A DNA stretch of 64,000 bases from Lichenihabitans psoromatis (GTDB lineage Bacteria > Pseudomonadota > Alphaproteobacteria > Rhizobiales > Beijerinckiaceae). Position numbers and translations under genes: made by a program. Location: positions 4,093,501-4,157,500 of the forward strand of contig NZ_CP036515.1 of assembly GCF_004323635.1 (NCBI RefSeq). Direction: 5' to 3'. The stretch's first letter is position 1; every line of letters begins with the position of its first letter. The notes under the pieces are model-generated. The model did not search any database and was not told where the DNA came from. It saw nothing but the letters and a program-made list of their open reading frames with translations. Shown in pieces: positions 1 through 8,118 of this stretch.

Positions 1-204
1 ACACCGATTGCGGGTTTCGCATCTCTGACCGACGCGACCCTGTCGTTTCGCGGGATCGTCCTGTCAAGCGACGGGTCGGAAGCGATCGAGTCGATCGCGT
101 CGGCCGGTCCCGACTATGCCGCCGAGTTGGGGGAGGACGCAGCGCGATCCCTGCTGGCGCGATGTCCGCCACATATTCTGGCCCCGTTCAAACCGGCGGG
201 TTGA
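1..204 (+). CDS. hemC: Hydroxymethylbilane synthase (porphobilinogen deaminase), C-terminal fragment
   Basis: Only the last 67 residues are in the window, open at the left edge. They begin with TPIAG, which fits the conserved segment just after the dipyrromethane-cofactor cysteine in the third domain of HemC. The frame ends in TGA 3 bases before the hemD start codon. HemC polymerises four porphobilinogens to hydroxymethylbilane in cytosolic tetrapyrrole synthesis, and HemD uses that product, so the pairing is functional. The call rests on this short C-terminal match plus the hemD neighbour. Confidence 0.85.
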   Translation, partial: TPIAGFASLTDATLSFRGIVLSSDGSEAIESIASAGPDYAAELGEDAARSLLARCPPHILAPFKPAG

Positions 205-207
205 GCG

Positions 208-918
208 ATGCGCGTGTTGCTGTGTCGACCACACCGGGACAGCGAGGCGACGGCCCGCCTTCTCGCAGATGCTGGACATACGAGCAGGATCGCTCCGGTC
301 ATCGAGATCATGCCTCTTGCGTTCGACGAGACTTCGTTCGGCATCGTGGATGCGCTGGTACTCACGAGCGCCCATGCGGCCCAGGTTCTCCCATCCGATG
401 TGGTCGCGCGCTGGGCGGGTCATCCGGTCTATGCGGTCGGACAGGCAACGGGCACCGCGGCCACCCGGGCCGGATTCCACGATGTCAGGATCGGCGGCGG
501 CGACGCGCAGGCGCTAGTTTCGCTTCTCCAACTCACCCTGCCCGCCCCGCGCCGCCTCGTCTACCTCGCAGGGCATGTCCGAAAGCCGATGCTCGAAGCG
601 ACCTTGAAGCCGGAGCGCTACACCGTCGGCGTGGTCGAGGTGTATGATGCCCGAGAAACCGGGGGCTGGAACGCGCACTTGGTGGCCGATCTCGGTTCGG
701 GGGGCATCAACGGAGTGATGCACTTCTCGCGTCGCAGCGCAGTCCTGGCGCTCGATTATGCGACCCGGGCCGGGGTGGGTGACGCATTTCGGCAGCTCCC
801 TCATCTTTGCATATCGCGGGATGTTGCAGCCGTCTTGAGCGAAACGGGGGTCGACACCATCACGACCGCAGCCTTGCCCACCGAAGACGCGCTGTTGAGA
901 CTGCTTCCAGCTGCATGA
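208..918 (+). CDS. hemD: Uroporphyrinogen-III synthase
   Basis: A 236-residue protein, the usual HemD length, with the weakly conserved two-lobe HEM4 fold pattern: an N-terminal MRVLLCRP start and a central VDALVLTSAHAA stretch. The later VYDARET and GVMHFSRRSA segments are also typical. It cyclises hydroxymethylbilane with inversion of ring D to give uroporphyrinogen III, the branch point to haem and cobalamin. The start lies 3 bases after the hemC stop, so the two genes are almost certainly co-transcribed and translationally coupled. The HemX/HemY-type genes often found downstream are not present here. Confidence 0.9.
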   Translation: MRVLLCRPHRDSEATARLLADAGHTSRIAPVIEIMPLAFDETSFGIVDALVLTSAHAAQVLPSDVVARWAGHPVYAVGQATGTAATRAGFHDVRIGGGDAQALVSLLQLTLPAPRRLVYLAGHVRKPMLEATLKPERYTVGVVEVYDARETGGWNAHLVADLGSGGINGVMHFSRRSAVLALDYATRAGVGDAFRQLPHLCISRDVAAVLSETGVDTITTAALPTEDALLRLLPAA

Positions 919-1062
919 TCGACCTGGACTCCGCAACACTCCGGCGGAATGCCTCATGCAAAAGCATCATGGCTGCCACAATCTGATTTGTGCATTTGGA
1001 ACTTGCTGCACCGCAACATTATTGAGATGATAACGACGGGAGAGCGTCAGGGAGCACGACCG

Positions 1063-1377
1063 ATGAGCGAGATCTGGAACACCAAATACGGCAAGCGGAA
1101 AGTTCGTCACGAACCTGCGACGCTCGAGGATGCGATCTTCGCGGCGCAAGGCATGACCGACGACCTGGAAGGCCAGATCGAGATCGCGTCGTCGCTCATC
1201 GACCTCCCGCGTGAGGCCGTCAAGGCGGCTCTTACCAAGAAGGCGCCGTTGCGCTTGAACTCGTCACGCATCGCAGCGACCGGAGCCGGTGGCCAGACCC
1301 GCGCTGTCATTGTCGAGCGCCGGCCCGTGCGTCGCATGGTGGCTCAACCAGCCGCCCTGAATGTGAGAACAGCTTAG
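1063..1377 (+). CDS. Small conserved protein of unknown function
   Basis: A 104-residue soluble protein. I chose the ATG at 1063 (MSEIWNTKYGKRKVRHEP) over an upstream ATG because it has a purine-rich GGGAG sequence about 10 bases before it, and the upstream extension has no protein-like character. The first 60 residues form an acidic block (LEDAIFAAQGMTDDLEGQ) that I recall as a short conserved alphaproteobacterial protein without assigned function. The C-terminus is basic and variable. No catalytic motif, membrane segment or signal peptide is visible. It may be a nucleoid- or stress-associated small protein, but that is only a guess. Confidence 0.65.
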   Translation: MSEIWNTKYGKRKVRHEPATLEDAIFAAQGMTDDLEGQIEIASSLIDLPREAVKAALTKKAPLRLNSSRIAATGAGGQTRAVIVERRPVRRMVAQPAALNVRTA

Positions 1378-1401
1378 TCGAAGCTTTTCGACCAAACTAC
1401 G

Positions 1402-1426
1402 GGAACCTGTCATTTCCCGCAGCGTT
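1402..1426 (+). promoter_or_regulatory. EcfG-type general-stress promoter motif
   Basis: GGAAC at 1402-1406 and CGTT at 1423-1426 are separated by 16 bases. This matches the GGAAC-N16/17-CGTT consensus of alphaproteobacterial general-stress sigma factors. It lies 137 bases before the start of a CsbD-like gene, a family commonly under such control. The match is direct; its function is inferred. Confidence 0.6.
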
Positions 1427-1562
1427 CCTCCACGGAGACGTTCTGAATGTTCAGCGCGTCAGAGGGTCGACCCTCGGTCTTCAACGGCGTCAGCTTCAGC
1501 CCGAACGGTTGACGGCGCCGCTTTTCGATCGTCGCGACCATTCGTTTCACGGAGGTGTAGTT

Positions 1563-1904
1563 ATGGACAACGATCGTATCGAAGGCGCAGCGCGCAACAT
1601 CGGCGGCAAGGTCGAGTCGGCTGCGGGCGATTTGCTCGGCGACAACAAGACCAAGACCGATGGTCTGATGGACCAGGTCGCGGGTCAGGCGCAAAATGCG
1701 TTCGGCAGCGTGAAGGATACGGCCCGTCAGGTCGCGAACGACGCTCCGAAATATCTCGACGACGCCATCGATAACGGCCAGCGTTATTACCGTCAGGGCA
1801 GCCAGGCGGTCCGGGAACAGTTCGGCAATGTCCCGGTCACAGAAATCATGTTGGCTGGTGCTGCTGGTTATCTGTTGGCTTGGTTGATCCACGGCCGCCA
1901 GTGA
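1563..1904 (+). CDS. CsbD-like stress protein with C-terminal membrane segment
   Basis: The protein has 113 residues and starts at an ATG preceded by a strong GGAGG 7 bases upstream. The N-terminal half (DRIEGAARNIGGKVESAAGDLLGD) is the CsbD repeat pattern; the middle is amphipathic and helix-forming. The last 20 residues (EIMLAGAAGYLLAWLIHGR) form a single hydrophobic segment as in DUF883/ElaB-type proteins, suggesting inner-membrane tethering. CsbD proteins are abundant, disordered stress proteins of unknown biochemical role. An EcfG-type promoter motif lies upstream and a strong hairpin terminator follows, so it is probably monocistronic and stress-induced. Confidence 0.85.
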   Translation: MDNDRIEGAARNIGGKVESAAGDLLGDNKTKTDGLMDQVAGQAQNAFGSVKDTARQVANDAPKYLDDAIDNGQRYYRQGSQAVREQFGNVPVTEIMLAGAAGYLLAWLIHGRQ

Positions 1905-1985
1905 CCGAGAGGGCGGATTGTCGTTAAGGCGTCCCCCGCTCCACCCGTTGAACTGACACGCGTCAGCGATCTGAAAATTCGACCG

Positions 1986-2026
1986 ACGGCGCCGGCTGCA
2001 ATCATGCACCTCCGGCGCCGTTTTTC
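1986..2026 (+). terminator. Rho-independent terminator after the CsbD-like gene
   Basis: A perfect 10-bp stem (ACGGCGCCGG at 1986-1995 and CCGGCGCCGT at 2012-2021) with a 16-base loop is followed by a T-rich run. It lies only about 20 bases before the next start codon, which separates transcription of the CsbD-like and SDR genes. Confidence 0.85.
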
Positions 2027-2045
2027 GTTCTAGCTGGAGGACATC

Positions 2046-2840
2046 ATGAATATCGATCTCACCGGAAAAGTCGCGCTCGTGACGGGGTCGACCGAGGGTA
2101 TCGGTTTTGCGATCGCCGGAGGGCTCGCAGCCTCAGGCGCGACGGTCGTCCTGAACGGTCGGACACCCGAGAAGGTCGATGCCGCAATTGAAAAGATTAA
2201 ACGCACGCTGCCGGAGGCGAATCTGCGCGGCATCGCGGCCGATCTTGGCACCGCCGAGGGCTGTCAGGCGACGGTCGCGGCGCTGCCCGACGTCGATATC
2301 CTGGTCAACAATGTCGGGATTTTCGAGGCCAAGGATTTCTTCGCTACCTCGGACGACGATTGGCTACGCTTCTACGACGTCAACGTCATGTCGGGCGTCC
2401 GCCTAAGCCGCGCCTACCTCAAGGCGATGATGGAGCGCGATTGGGGACGTGTCGTGTTCATTTCCTCCGAATCGGGCCTGAACATTCCGCCCGACATGTT
2501 GAATTACGGCGTGACCAAAACCGCGATGTTGTCTGTCTCGCGCGGCCTCGCCAAACTTGCGAAGGGCACCGGTGTCACGGTCAATGCGGTCCTGCCAGGC
2601 CCGACTTTGACCGAAGGCGTGGAAGCCATGCTCGAAGCCCAAGCCTTGCAAGAAGGCAAGACCGTCGATGAGGTCGGCCTGAACTTCGTCAAGGAGAAGC
2701 GGCCGAGTTCGATCATTCAGCGCCTCGCCACGCCCGAAGAGGTCGCGAGCCTCGTCGTCTATGTGTGCTCGTTGCAGGCCTCGGCCACGACGGGTGCGGC
2801 GCTCCGAGTCGACGGCGGAACGGTCGATACCATCGCCTGA
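2046..2840 (+). CDS. SDR family oxidoreductase
   Basis: This 264-residue classical short-chain dehydrogenase has the cofactor motif TGSTEGIG near residue 15, the NNVG motif, a catalytic serine in ISSESG and the YGVTK catalytic Tyr-Lys pair. The C-terminal half is of the type annotated as 3-oxoacyl-ACP reductase-like, ending GAALRVDGGTVDTIA. A GGAGGA ribosome site sits 6 bases before the ATG. Its substrate cannot be told from sequence, and it is alone between terminator-like hairpins, so no operon context helps. NAD(P)H-dependent carbonyl reduction in the cytosol is expected. Confidence 0.85.
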   Translation: MNIDLTGKVALVTGSTEGIGFAIAGGLAASGATVVLNGRTPEKVDAAIEKIKRTLPEANLRGIAADLGTAEGCQATVAALPDVDILVNNVGIFEAKDFFATSDDDWLRFYDVNVMSGVRLSRAYLKAMMERDWGRVVFISSESGLNIPPDMLNYGVTKTAMLSVSRGLAKLAKGTGVTVNAVLPGPTLTEGVEAMLEAQALQEGKTVDEVGLNFVKEKRPSSIIQRLATPEEVASLVVYVCSLQASATTGAALRVDGGTVDTIA

Positions 2841-2852
2841 ACATGGATCGCG

Positions 2853-2878
2853 TGAGGGCCGTCGAGAGACGGCCCTCA
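2853..2878. terminator. Hairpin between convergent genes
   Basis: A perfect 11-bp inverted repeat with a GAGA tetraloop lies between the stop codons of the convergent SDR and GH15 genes. There is no T-run on either side, so it may act as a bidirectional 3' barrier rather than a classical intrinsic terminator. Confidence 0.5.
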
Positions 2879-2890
2879 TGCCCGAATAGA

Positions 2891-4717
2891 CTACTCGGCC
2901 GCAGCCGTCATCTCCATCGACTCGGCACGATGCTGCGCCGGGCCGACATCGCGCCACAGGTTATGGGCCGAGTTGATCAGACCCACATGGGTGAAGGCCT
3001 GCGGAAAATTGCCGACCTGCCGCTTGGCCTCGACATCATATTCTTCCGACAGCAAACCGACGTCGTTACAGAGGCCGACCAGGCGTTTGAACAAGGCATG
3101 CGCCTCGTCGGAGCGGCCCATTAGCGTATAATTATCGACGAGCCAGAAACTGCAGGGCAAAAATGCACCCTCGTGGCCGGTCAAGCCATCGACGTTGCTG
3201 TCGGTGTCGTAACGCAAGACGAACCCGTCTCGAAGCAGGGTCTTTTCGATGGCTTCCACGGTTCGGATCATGCGCTCGTCGGAGGCGGGAAGAAACCCGA
3301 CCAGGGTCAGCAGCAAGAGGCTGGCATCGAGATGCTTGCTTCCATAAGCCTGCGTGAAATGCCCGAGTTCGGCATTGTAGCCTTTGTCGAGCACCTGTTC
3401 TCGAATAGCATCGCGCGTCCGACGCCAGCGATCGACATCGGCATGGTCGAGTTCGAACTCTTCAACCGATCGAATGGCGCGATCGAACGCGACCCATGCC
3501 ATCACCTTGGAGTGGGTGAACTGCTGCCGTTCGCCGCGAATCTCCCAGATCCCGTCATCCGGCTGCTGCCAGATCGTATCGAGATGATCGACGAGCGCCC
3601 GCTCGATCGACCAACCAAACTCGTCATAGTCCATGCCCATGCGGCGCGCCTGATACATGGCGTCGAGCACCTCGCCGAACACGTCGAGTTGCAATTGATC
3701 CGACGCCGCATTGCCGACCCGCACCGGCTTTGACCCCTCATACCCCTCGAGCCATGGCAATTCGAATTCGCTGAGGCGACGCTCGCCAGCGATGCCATAC
3801 ATGATCTGCATCTGATCCGGCGTTCCCGCGATAGCGCGGACGAGCCAGTCACGCCACGCGACCGCTTCGTCGACGAAGCCGCTGGACATCAAGGCGTAAA
3901 GCGTCAGCGTCGCGTCCCGCAGCCAGCAGTAGCGATAATCCCAATTGCGGCCACCACCCAATTGCTCGGGCAAGGAGGTCGTCGGAGCCGCTACGATGCC
4001 ACCCGTCTCGAAGTGTGTAAGGGCCTTGAGCGTGATGGCAGACCGCAGGACGAGGTCGGCCCATTCGGCATCGACCGCAAACGAATGCTTGCCCGACCAC
4101 TCCGCCCAGGCCGTGGAGGCCTCCTCGATCACCGACTTGACATCGACGCTGGCTGGAATTGGCAAATAGGACGGCGCCCATTCGAGCGAGAACGGAAGTT
4201 CCTCGCCGGCCTTCAACGTGAACGCCGCAACCGTGTGCATATCCTTTCCCGTGAACGGGATCGGGGACGTAAAGGTCAACCGGTCCGGCCCCGCCACCAT
4301 GGTGAGGCGGTCATCGCCGAGACGACGCGCCCACGGCACGACAAGGCCGTAACCGAACCGAATAACGAGGTCGATCCGCATCTCGACCGAACCCGACTCA
4401 CAGCGCACGAGGCGCACGACATCGGCATGGTCGCGACGCCGTCCCATACAATCGGTCAGGACCACGACGCCGGTCGCGGTCTCGAAACGGGTTTCGAGCA
4501 CCAGCGTCCCTTGTCGGTACTGACGGGTGGCCTTAGACGTCTGATCCGTCGGACCAATCAGCCACCGTCCGTTCTCTGGATTGCCGAGCAACGAGGCGAA
4601 GAACGCGTCGGAATCGAAGCGTGGCAGCGACATCCAATCGATCGACCCATCTCGACCGACAAGCGCGGCGCTCGCGCAATTTCCAATCAACGCGTAATCT
4701 TCAATCAAGCTCGGCAT
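2891..4717 (-). CDS. Glycoside hydrolase family 15 protein (glucoamylase/trehalase type)
   Basis: The 608-residue cytosolic protein has the standard layout: an N-terminal beta-sandwich domain starting PSLIEDYALIGNC and DGSIDWMSLPRFDS, then an (alpha/alpha)6 barrel. The barrel carries the hallmark NWDYRYCWLRDATLT and, near the C-terminus, EGAFLPCSFWLVDNY and LLSEEYD with the probable catalytic glutamates. No signal peptide is seen, which fits intracellular glycogen, maltodextrin or trehalose hydrolysis by an inverting mechanism. Some bacterial members of this subfamily are trehalases, so the substrate is uncertain. It lies downstream of the psu operon on the same strand but has its own 69-base upstream gap. 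Confidence 0.85.
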   Translation of the reverse strand: MPSLIEDYALIGNCASAALVGRDGSIDWMSLPRFDSDAFFASLLGNPENGRWLIGPTDQTSKATRQYRQGTLVLETRFETATGVVVLTDCMGRRRDHADVVRLVRCESGSVEMRIDLVIRFGYGLVVPWARRLGDDRLTMVAGPDRLTFTSPIPFTGKDMHTVAAFTLKAGEELPFSLEWAPSYLPIPASVDVKSVIEEASTAWAEWSGKHSFAVDAEWADLVLRSAITLKALTHFETGGIVAAPTTSLPEQLGGGRNWDYRYCWLRDATLTLYALMSSGFVDEAVAWRDWLVRAIAGTPDQMQIMYGIAGERRLSEFELPWLEGYEGSKPVRVGNAASDQLQLDVFGEVLDAMYQARRMGMDYDEFGWSIERALVDHLDTIWQQPDDGIWEIRGERQQFTHSKVMAWVAFDRAIRSVEEFELDHADVDRWRRTRDAIREQVLDKGYNAELGHFTQAYGSKHLDASLLLLTLVGFLPASDERMIRTVEAIEKTLLRDGFVLRYDTDSNVDGLTGHEGAFLPCSFWLVDNYTLMGRSDEAHALFKRLVGLCNDVGLLSEEYDVEAKRQVGNFPQAFTHVGLINSAHNLWRDVGPAQHRAESMEMTAAAE

Positions 4718-4786
4718 GAATATGTCCTTTCGATCAACGATCCTAACGCGGCTGTATGTCCGTTGTTCGTCAACAAGCTCCGGCGT

Positions 4787-5671
4787 TTACACCGTAGGCC
4801 ACCCCCCGATGATCGTCACGGCCTGTGCGCCAGCCGCCACGGCTCGATCGAGCGCGAGCGTGATGGACTGAGACGCGAGGCGCGCCGCAAGAAACGCGGC
4901 AAAGAAGACATCGCCGGCGCCGGTCGTATCCAGCACGTCCACCGATGGAGCATCGACTTTCCAGTGCGAGCCGTCGCGCGACTTCGCCTGGCACCCGCGC
5001 GCCCCGCGTTTGATGAGCGCGAGATCGGCATGGCCGATCAGTCCGTCGAGTTGGCTGTCTGGATCGTCGAACCCGGTCAACGCGCCAGCCTCATCGGCAT
5101 TGGCGACACAGATGGCGGCACCCTCGGTCCAGGCCAGAACCTGGGCGGCCCCAATTTCCCGGATCAGGCTGACCGACCCCGGATCGAACGAGAACGGAAT
5201 GGCCGACTCTCGCACCCGGTTGAGCAACCACAAAGCTGTCTCGCGCGTGGCCTCGCCGACGAAGCTGTAGCCCGAGAGATGAAAGTGACCGATGCCGTCC
5301 AACACATCGTCCGGCAAGTGGTGCAGCGACAAACCATCATTGGCCCCACGGTCGGTGAGGAAGGAGCGCTCGCCGTCAGCATCGACAAGCGCCACGAGCG
5401 TCCCGGTCGGAAACGCGGGATGCGGCACGAGCGCGGGCTCTATGCCATGCAGACGCATCCGTTTGACTTCGGGCTCGAAATCCTCCGCCGCCACGCAGCC
5501 GATAAAACGAACCGCCGCGCCAAACCTGGCGAGCCATGCCGCCTGATTGGCGCCCGAACCGCCCGACACCGTCTGGATGATGGCCCTCTGATCGGTGCCG
5601 CGCAGGATAGGGCCGGCGGGACGGACGATGATGTCGCGCATGACATCGCCCATCACCAGCACCCGCGTCAT
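4787..5671 (-). CDS. psuK: PfkB-family sugar/nucleoside kinase, probable pseudouridine kinase
   Basis: The protein has 294 residues. The start MTRVLVMGDVMRD was chosen because it sits 4 bases after the psuG stop and begins with the PfkB core; an upstream in-frame extension would overlap psuG. It has the GGSGANQAAWLARFG substrate-lid region and the DTTGAGDVFFAAF anion-hole motif with the catalytic Asp. Next to psuG it would phosphorylate pseudouridine to pseudouridine 5'-phosphate. Assignment to pseudouridine rather than ribose or adenosine rests on that neighbour, since PfkB kinases are hard to separate by sequence alone. Confidence 0.8.
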   Translation of the reverse strand: MTRVLVMGDVMRDIIVRPAGPILRGTDQRAIIQTVSGGSGANQAAWLARFGAAVRFIGCVAAEDFEPEVKRMRLHGIEPALVPHPAFPTGTLVALVDADGERSFLTDRGANDGLSLHHLPDDVLDGIGHFHLSGYSFVGEATRETALWLLNRVRESAIPFSFDPGSVSLIREIGAAQVLAWTEGAAICVANADEAGALTGFDDPDSQLDGLIGHADLALIKRGARGCQAKSRDGSHWKVDAPSVDVLDTTGAGDVFFAAFLAARLASQSITLALDRAVAAGAQAVTIIGGWPTV

Positions 5672-5675
5672 CGGA

Positions 5676-6641
5676 TCAAGCCGTCGCGCGGTGCGATGTT
5701 GTCGCCTCGAGCTCGGCCAGCGCCACCGCGATGGCGGCTCCAAGCGCGGCATTGTTGCGAACAAGCGCGATATTGGCGGTCAGGCTGCGCCCCTCGGTCA
5801 ATTCATACATGCGCTGCAGCAGGAAAGGCGTGAGATCTTTCCGCGATACGCCCGCCGCATCAGCGTCGCGGATCGCTTGAGCGATCCGTTCCTCGATCAG
5901 GGTCGCGTCGAGCGCATCCGTCTCCGGGATTGGATTGGCGACCAGGAGACCGTTCCGCATCCCGAGGCGCTCACCGATCGCGATGATGCGCGCGATATCG
6001 GCCGCACTCTCGACGCGATGATCGACCGGGTACCCGCTGACCCGCGCGTAAAACGCCGGAAAGTCATTCGTCTGGTAGCCGATCACCGGCACGCCATGGG
6101 TCTCTAGAACTTCCAGCGTCTTCGGAATGTCGAGGATCGACTTGGCTCCGGCGCAGACCACCGCGACCGGGGTCTTGGCGAGTTCGGACAAGTCGGCTGA
6201 GATATCGAAGGTTTGTTCGGCGCCGCGGTGAACGCCCCCGACACCGCCCGTCGCGAAGATCCTGATCCCGGCGAGATGCGCGCCGATCATGGTGGTGGCA
6301 ACCGTCGTTCCGGCCGTGCCGCCACGGGCCAGAACCGAGGCAATGTCCCGCCGCGACGCCTTGACGACGCCCGAGGATCGGTTGGCGAGGCGATCGAGAT
6401 CGACGGCCTCGATGCCGACCCGGAACACGCCATCCATGATCGCGATCGTGGCTGGAACAGCCCCGCCCTGACGCACGACCGCTTCGACCGCCTGAGCGGT
6501 TTCGAGGTTCTCCGGATACGGCATCCCATGCGTGATGATGGTGGATTCGAGCGCCACCACGGCGCGACCGGCCGCCAGGGCCTCGCGCACCTCCGCCCCG
6601 ACCGCGACGAGCCCGGCGAGATTGTCCAAAGCGACGCTCAC
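5676..6641 (-). CDS. psuG: Pseudouridine-5'-phosphate glycosidase
   Basis: The 321-residue protein is near the length of the E. coli enzyme and carries its diagnostic blocks: ALESTIITHGMPYPEN, a GGVGGVHRGAE region, CAGAKSILDIPKTLE and NGLLVANPIPE. It splits the C-C glycosidic bond of pseudouridine 5'-phosphate to uracil plus ribose 5-phosphate. The GTG start overlaps the stop of the upstream nucleoside hydrolase in a GTGA arrangement, showing translational coupling. The longer upstream reading is coding for the hydrolase in another frame and was rejected. Confidence 0.92.
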   Translation of the reverse strand: MSVALDNLAGLVAVGAEVREALAAGRAVVALESTIITHGMPYPENLETAQAVEAVVRQGGAVPATIAIMDGVFRVGIEAVDLDRLANRSSGVVKASRRDIASVLARGGTAGTTVATTMIGAHLAGIRIFATGGVGGVHRGAEQTFDISADLSELAKTPVAVVCAGAKSILDIPKTLEVLETHGVPVIGYQTNDFPAFYARVSGYPVDHRVESAADIARIIAIGERLGMRNGLLVANPIPETDALDATLIEERIAQAIRDADAAGVSRKDLTPFLLQRMYELTEGRSLTANIALVRNNAALGAAIAVALAELEATTSHRATA

Positions 6642-7579
6642 GGCAACACCGCCAACCGCTCGACCAGAAGATCGTAGAAGCCGTCGACGTTGGCGGAGCG
6701 CATATACTGGACGTTGGCGGCCCGATCGGTCACGGACCAATAGTCCACGATCGTCATGCCCCGGGAGAGTTCGCTTGCGAGTTCGACGGTCACGTTGATG
6801 GTTCGTCCTGTGTAGAGGCTGGGGTCGATCAGATAGGCGATAACGTTCGGATCATGCAGCGGCGCCGCCGACCATCCGTAGCGTGCAAGGTCGAAGCGTT
6901 CCGAGAACCGCAGCATTTCGGCGGCCGCGATGCCGCACCGATTGCCGATAGCCGCAAGGCGGCCCAGCCGCTCTTCCGTGCTCAGCACTGTATGCGTGAC
7001 ATCGAGCGGCAACATGGTGATCGAGCATCCGCAGCGCAGCACGATATCGGCCGCCTCGGGGTCGACATAAACATTGAATTCAGCCGAGGGCGTGATGTTG
7101 CCGCCCTCAAAATGCGCGCCGCCCATCAGGACGATCTCGCGGATGCCCCGCGTGATGTCGGGCGCCTTCACCAGCGCCAAAGCAAGGTCGGTCATCGGGC
7201 CGAGACAGCAGAGCGTGATCTCGGCGTCGGCCGCAGCCCGCAACGTGTCGATGATGAAGTCGACACCATGCTGCTGCTGCAGCGGCATGGTCGGATCGTC
7301 AAACGAGGGCCCATCCAACCCGGTCTCGCCGTGAATGTGTTCCGCCGTCACCAGCGGGCGCAGCATCGGGCGCGGACAGCCGGCAAAGACGGGGATGTCG
7401 GTTCGGCCCGCGACTTCGAGCAGCTTACGCGCATTCGATTCGGTTCGGGCCAAAGGGACGTTGCCGGCCACCGCGACGAGCCCCAGCACCTCGATCTCTG
7501 CCGGCGAGCCGAGCGCCAGCAGAATCGCGACGCCGTCGTCCTGACCCGGATCCGTATCGATGATGATCTTGCGTCGCAT
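6638..7579 (-). CDS. Nucleoside hydrolase (inosine/uridine-preferring family)
   Basis: This 313-residue protein opens with KIIIDTDPGQDDGVAILLAL, the calcium-binding Asp cluster of the IUNH family. It continues with the conserved LVAVAGNVPL, GGAHFEGGNITPSAEFN and late LHDPNVIAYLIDP motifs carrying further metal and ribose ligands. It hydrolyses N-glycosidic bonds of ribonucleosides to base plus ribose. It is the first gene of a three-gene coupled operon with psuG and psuK, so it probably serves uridine or mixed pyrimidine nucleosides released with pseudouridine from RNA. A transporter is not encoded nearby. Confidence 0.9.
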   Translation of the reverse strand: MRRKIIIDTDPGQDDGVAILLALGSPAEIEVLGLVAVAGNVPLARTESNARKLLEVAGRTDIPVFAGCPRPMLRPLVTAEHIHGETGLDGPSFDDPTMPLQQQHGVDFIIDTLRAAADAEITLCCLGPMTDLALALVKAPDITRGIREIVLMGGAHFEGGNITPSAEFNVYVDPEAADIVLRCGCSITMLPLDVTHTVLSTEERLGRLAAIGNRCGIAAAEMLRFSERFDLARYGWSAAPLHDPNVIAYLIDPSLYTGRTINVTVELASELSRGMTIVDYWSVTDRAANVQYMRSANVDGFYDLLVERLAVLP

Positions 7580-7761
7580 GCTGCCCTCGGATCCACACCC
7601 GCCTCGGGTTCACTGATCGAGACACGCCATCCTGTCAAACAGCATCCCCAGATTTACATTAGAGGAATTAAAAACTGTTGCGCTCGGATCTTTGTTAGCT
7701 TAGAAAGATTGTAAGGTAGGAACTGGCAAGCGATGCCGGCCTTGAGTGAAGGACAATCCCC

Positions 7762-7977
7762 ATGATCACCAACGCTTCGTGCAACAAGTGCGCTTTCTTC
7801 GACGATCATGCCGTCAGCGGCGCGCAGGCTCCGAAAAACGATGGGCTTTGCCGTTTCAATCCCCCGATTTCGCAGCCCGGCCCGGAAGAGCATGGTCTGT
7901 GGCCGGTCGTGTCGACCAACGATTGGTGCGGCCATTTCAACTCGGCTTCGGCTCAGTCGCAGGTTGCTGCTGAATAA
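7762..7977 (+). CDS. Cys-rich mini-protein of unknown function
   Basis: The 71-residue protein starts at ATG 7762, with AAGGACAATCCCC just before it as a possible ribosome site. It carries four cysteines in a CNKC-x(n)-C-x(n)-C arrangement (CNKCAFF, LCRFNPP, WCGHF), with several Trp, Phe and Pro residues around them. That pattern suggests a zinc-ribbon-like or iron-sulfur-binding fold. I recall similar short alphaproteobacterial proteins without assigned function. It is flanked by a divergent promoter region on the left and a strong terminator on the right, so it is expressed alone. No signal peptide or membrane segment is seen. Confidence 0.7.
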   Translation: MITNASCNKCAFFDDHAVSGAQAPKNDGLCRFNPPISQPGPEEHGLWPVVSTNDWCGHFNSASAQSQVAAE

Positions 7978-7999
7978 TCATCTGATCGAACCGATCGAA

Positions 8000-8024
8000 A
8001 CGCCGGGCCTTGCCCGGCGTTTTT
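8000..8024 (+). terminator. Rho-independent terminator after the Cys-rich mini-protein
   Basis: A perfect 9-bp GC-rich stem (ACGCCGGGC with GCCCGGCGT), a 3-base loop and a following T-run lie 22 bases after the stop codon. Confidence 0.85.
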
Positions 8025-8118
8025 CGTTTGAGACTTGCTGGCCCAAAGCGCAACGGGGGCAACCGGTTCACGGCTTCCCTGGTTTGGGCTAAGGACGATC
8101 GGCCAGGAGAGACACGTG

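Noticed and set aside
1464-1477. A 14-base sequence GGGTCGACCCTCGG repeated at 29241-29254
   Set aside because: A match of this length is expected by chance several times in a 64-kb GC-rich window, and the two contexts have nothing else in common.
3962-5833. A 623-residue plus-strand open frame antisense to the GH15 and psuK genes
   Set aside because: It is a by-product of high GC content: its translation is Arg- and Gly-rich with no family features, and the minus-strand genes have clear motifs.
7719-7743. Possible EcfG promoter (GGAAC with CCTT after 16 bases) before the Cys-rich mini-protein
   Set aside because: The -10 part matches only 3 of 4 bases and there is no independent support, so it was not listed as a feature.
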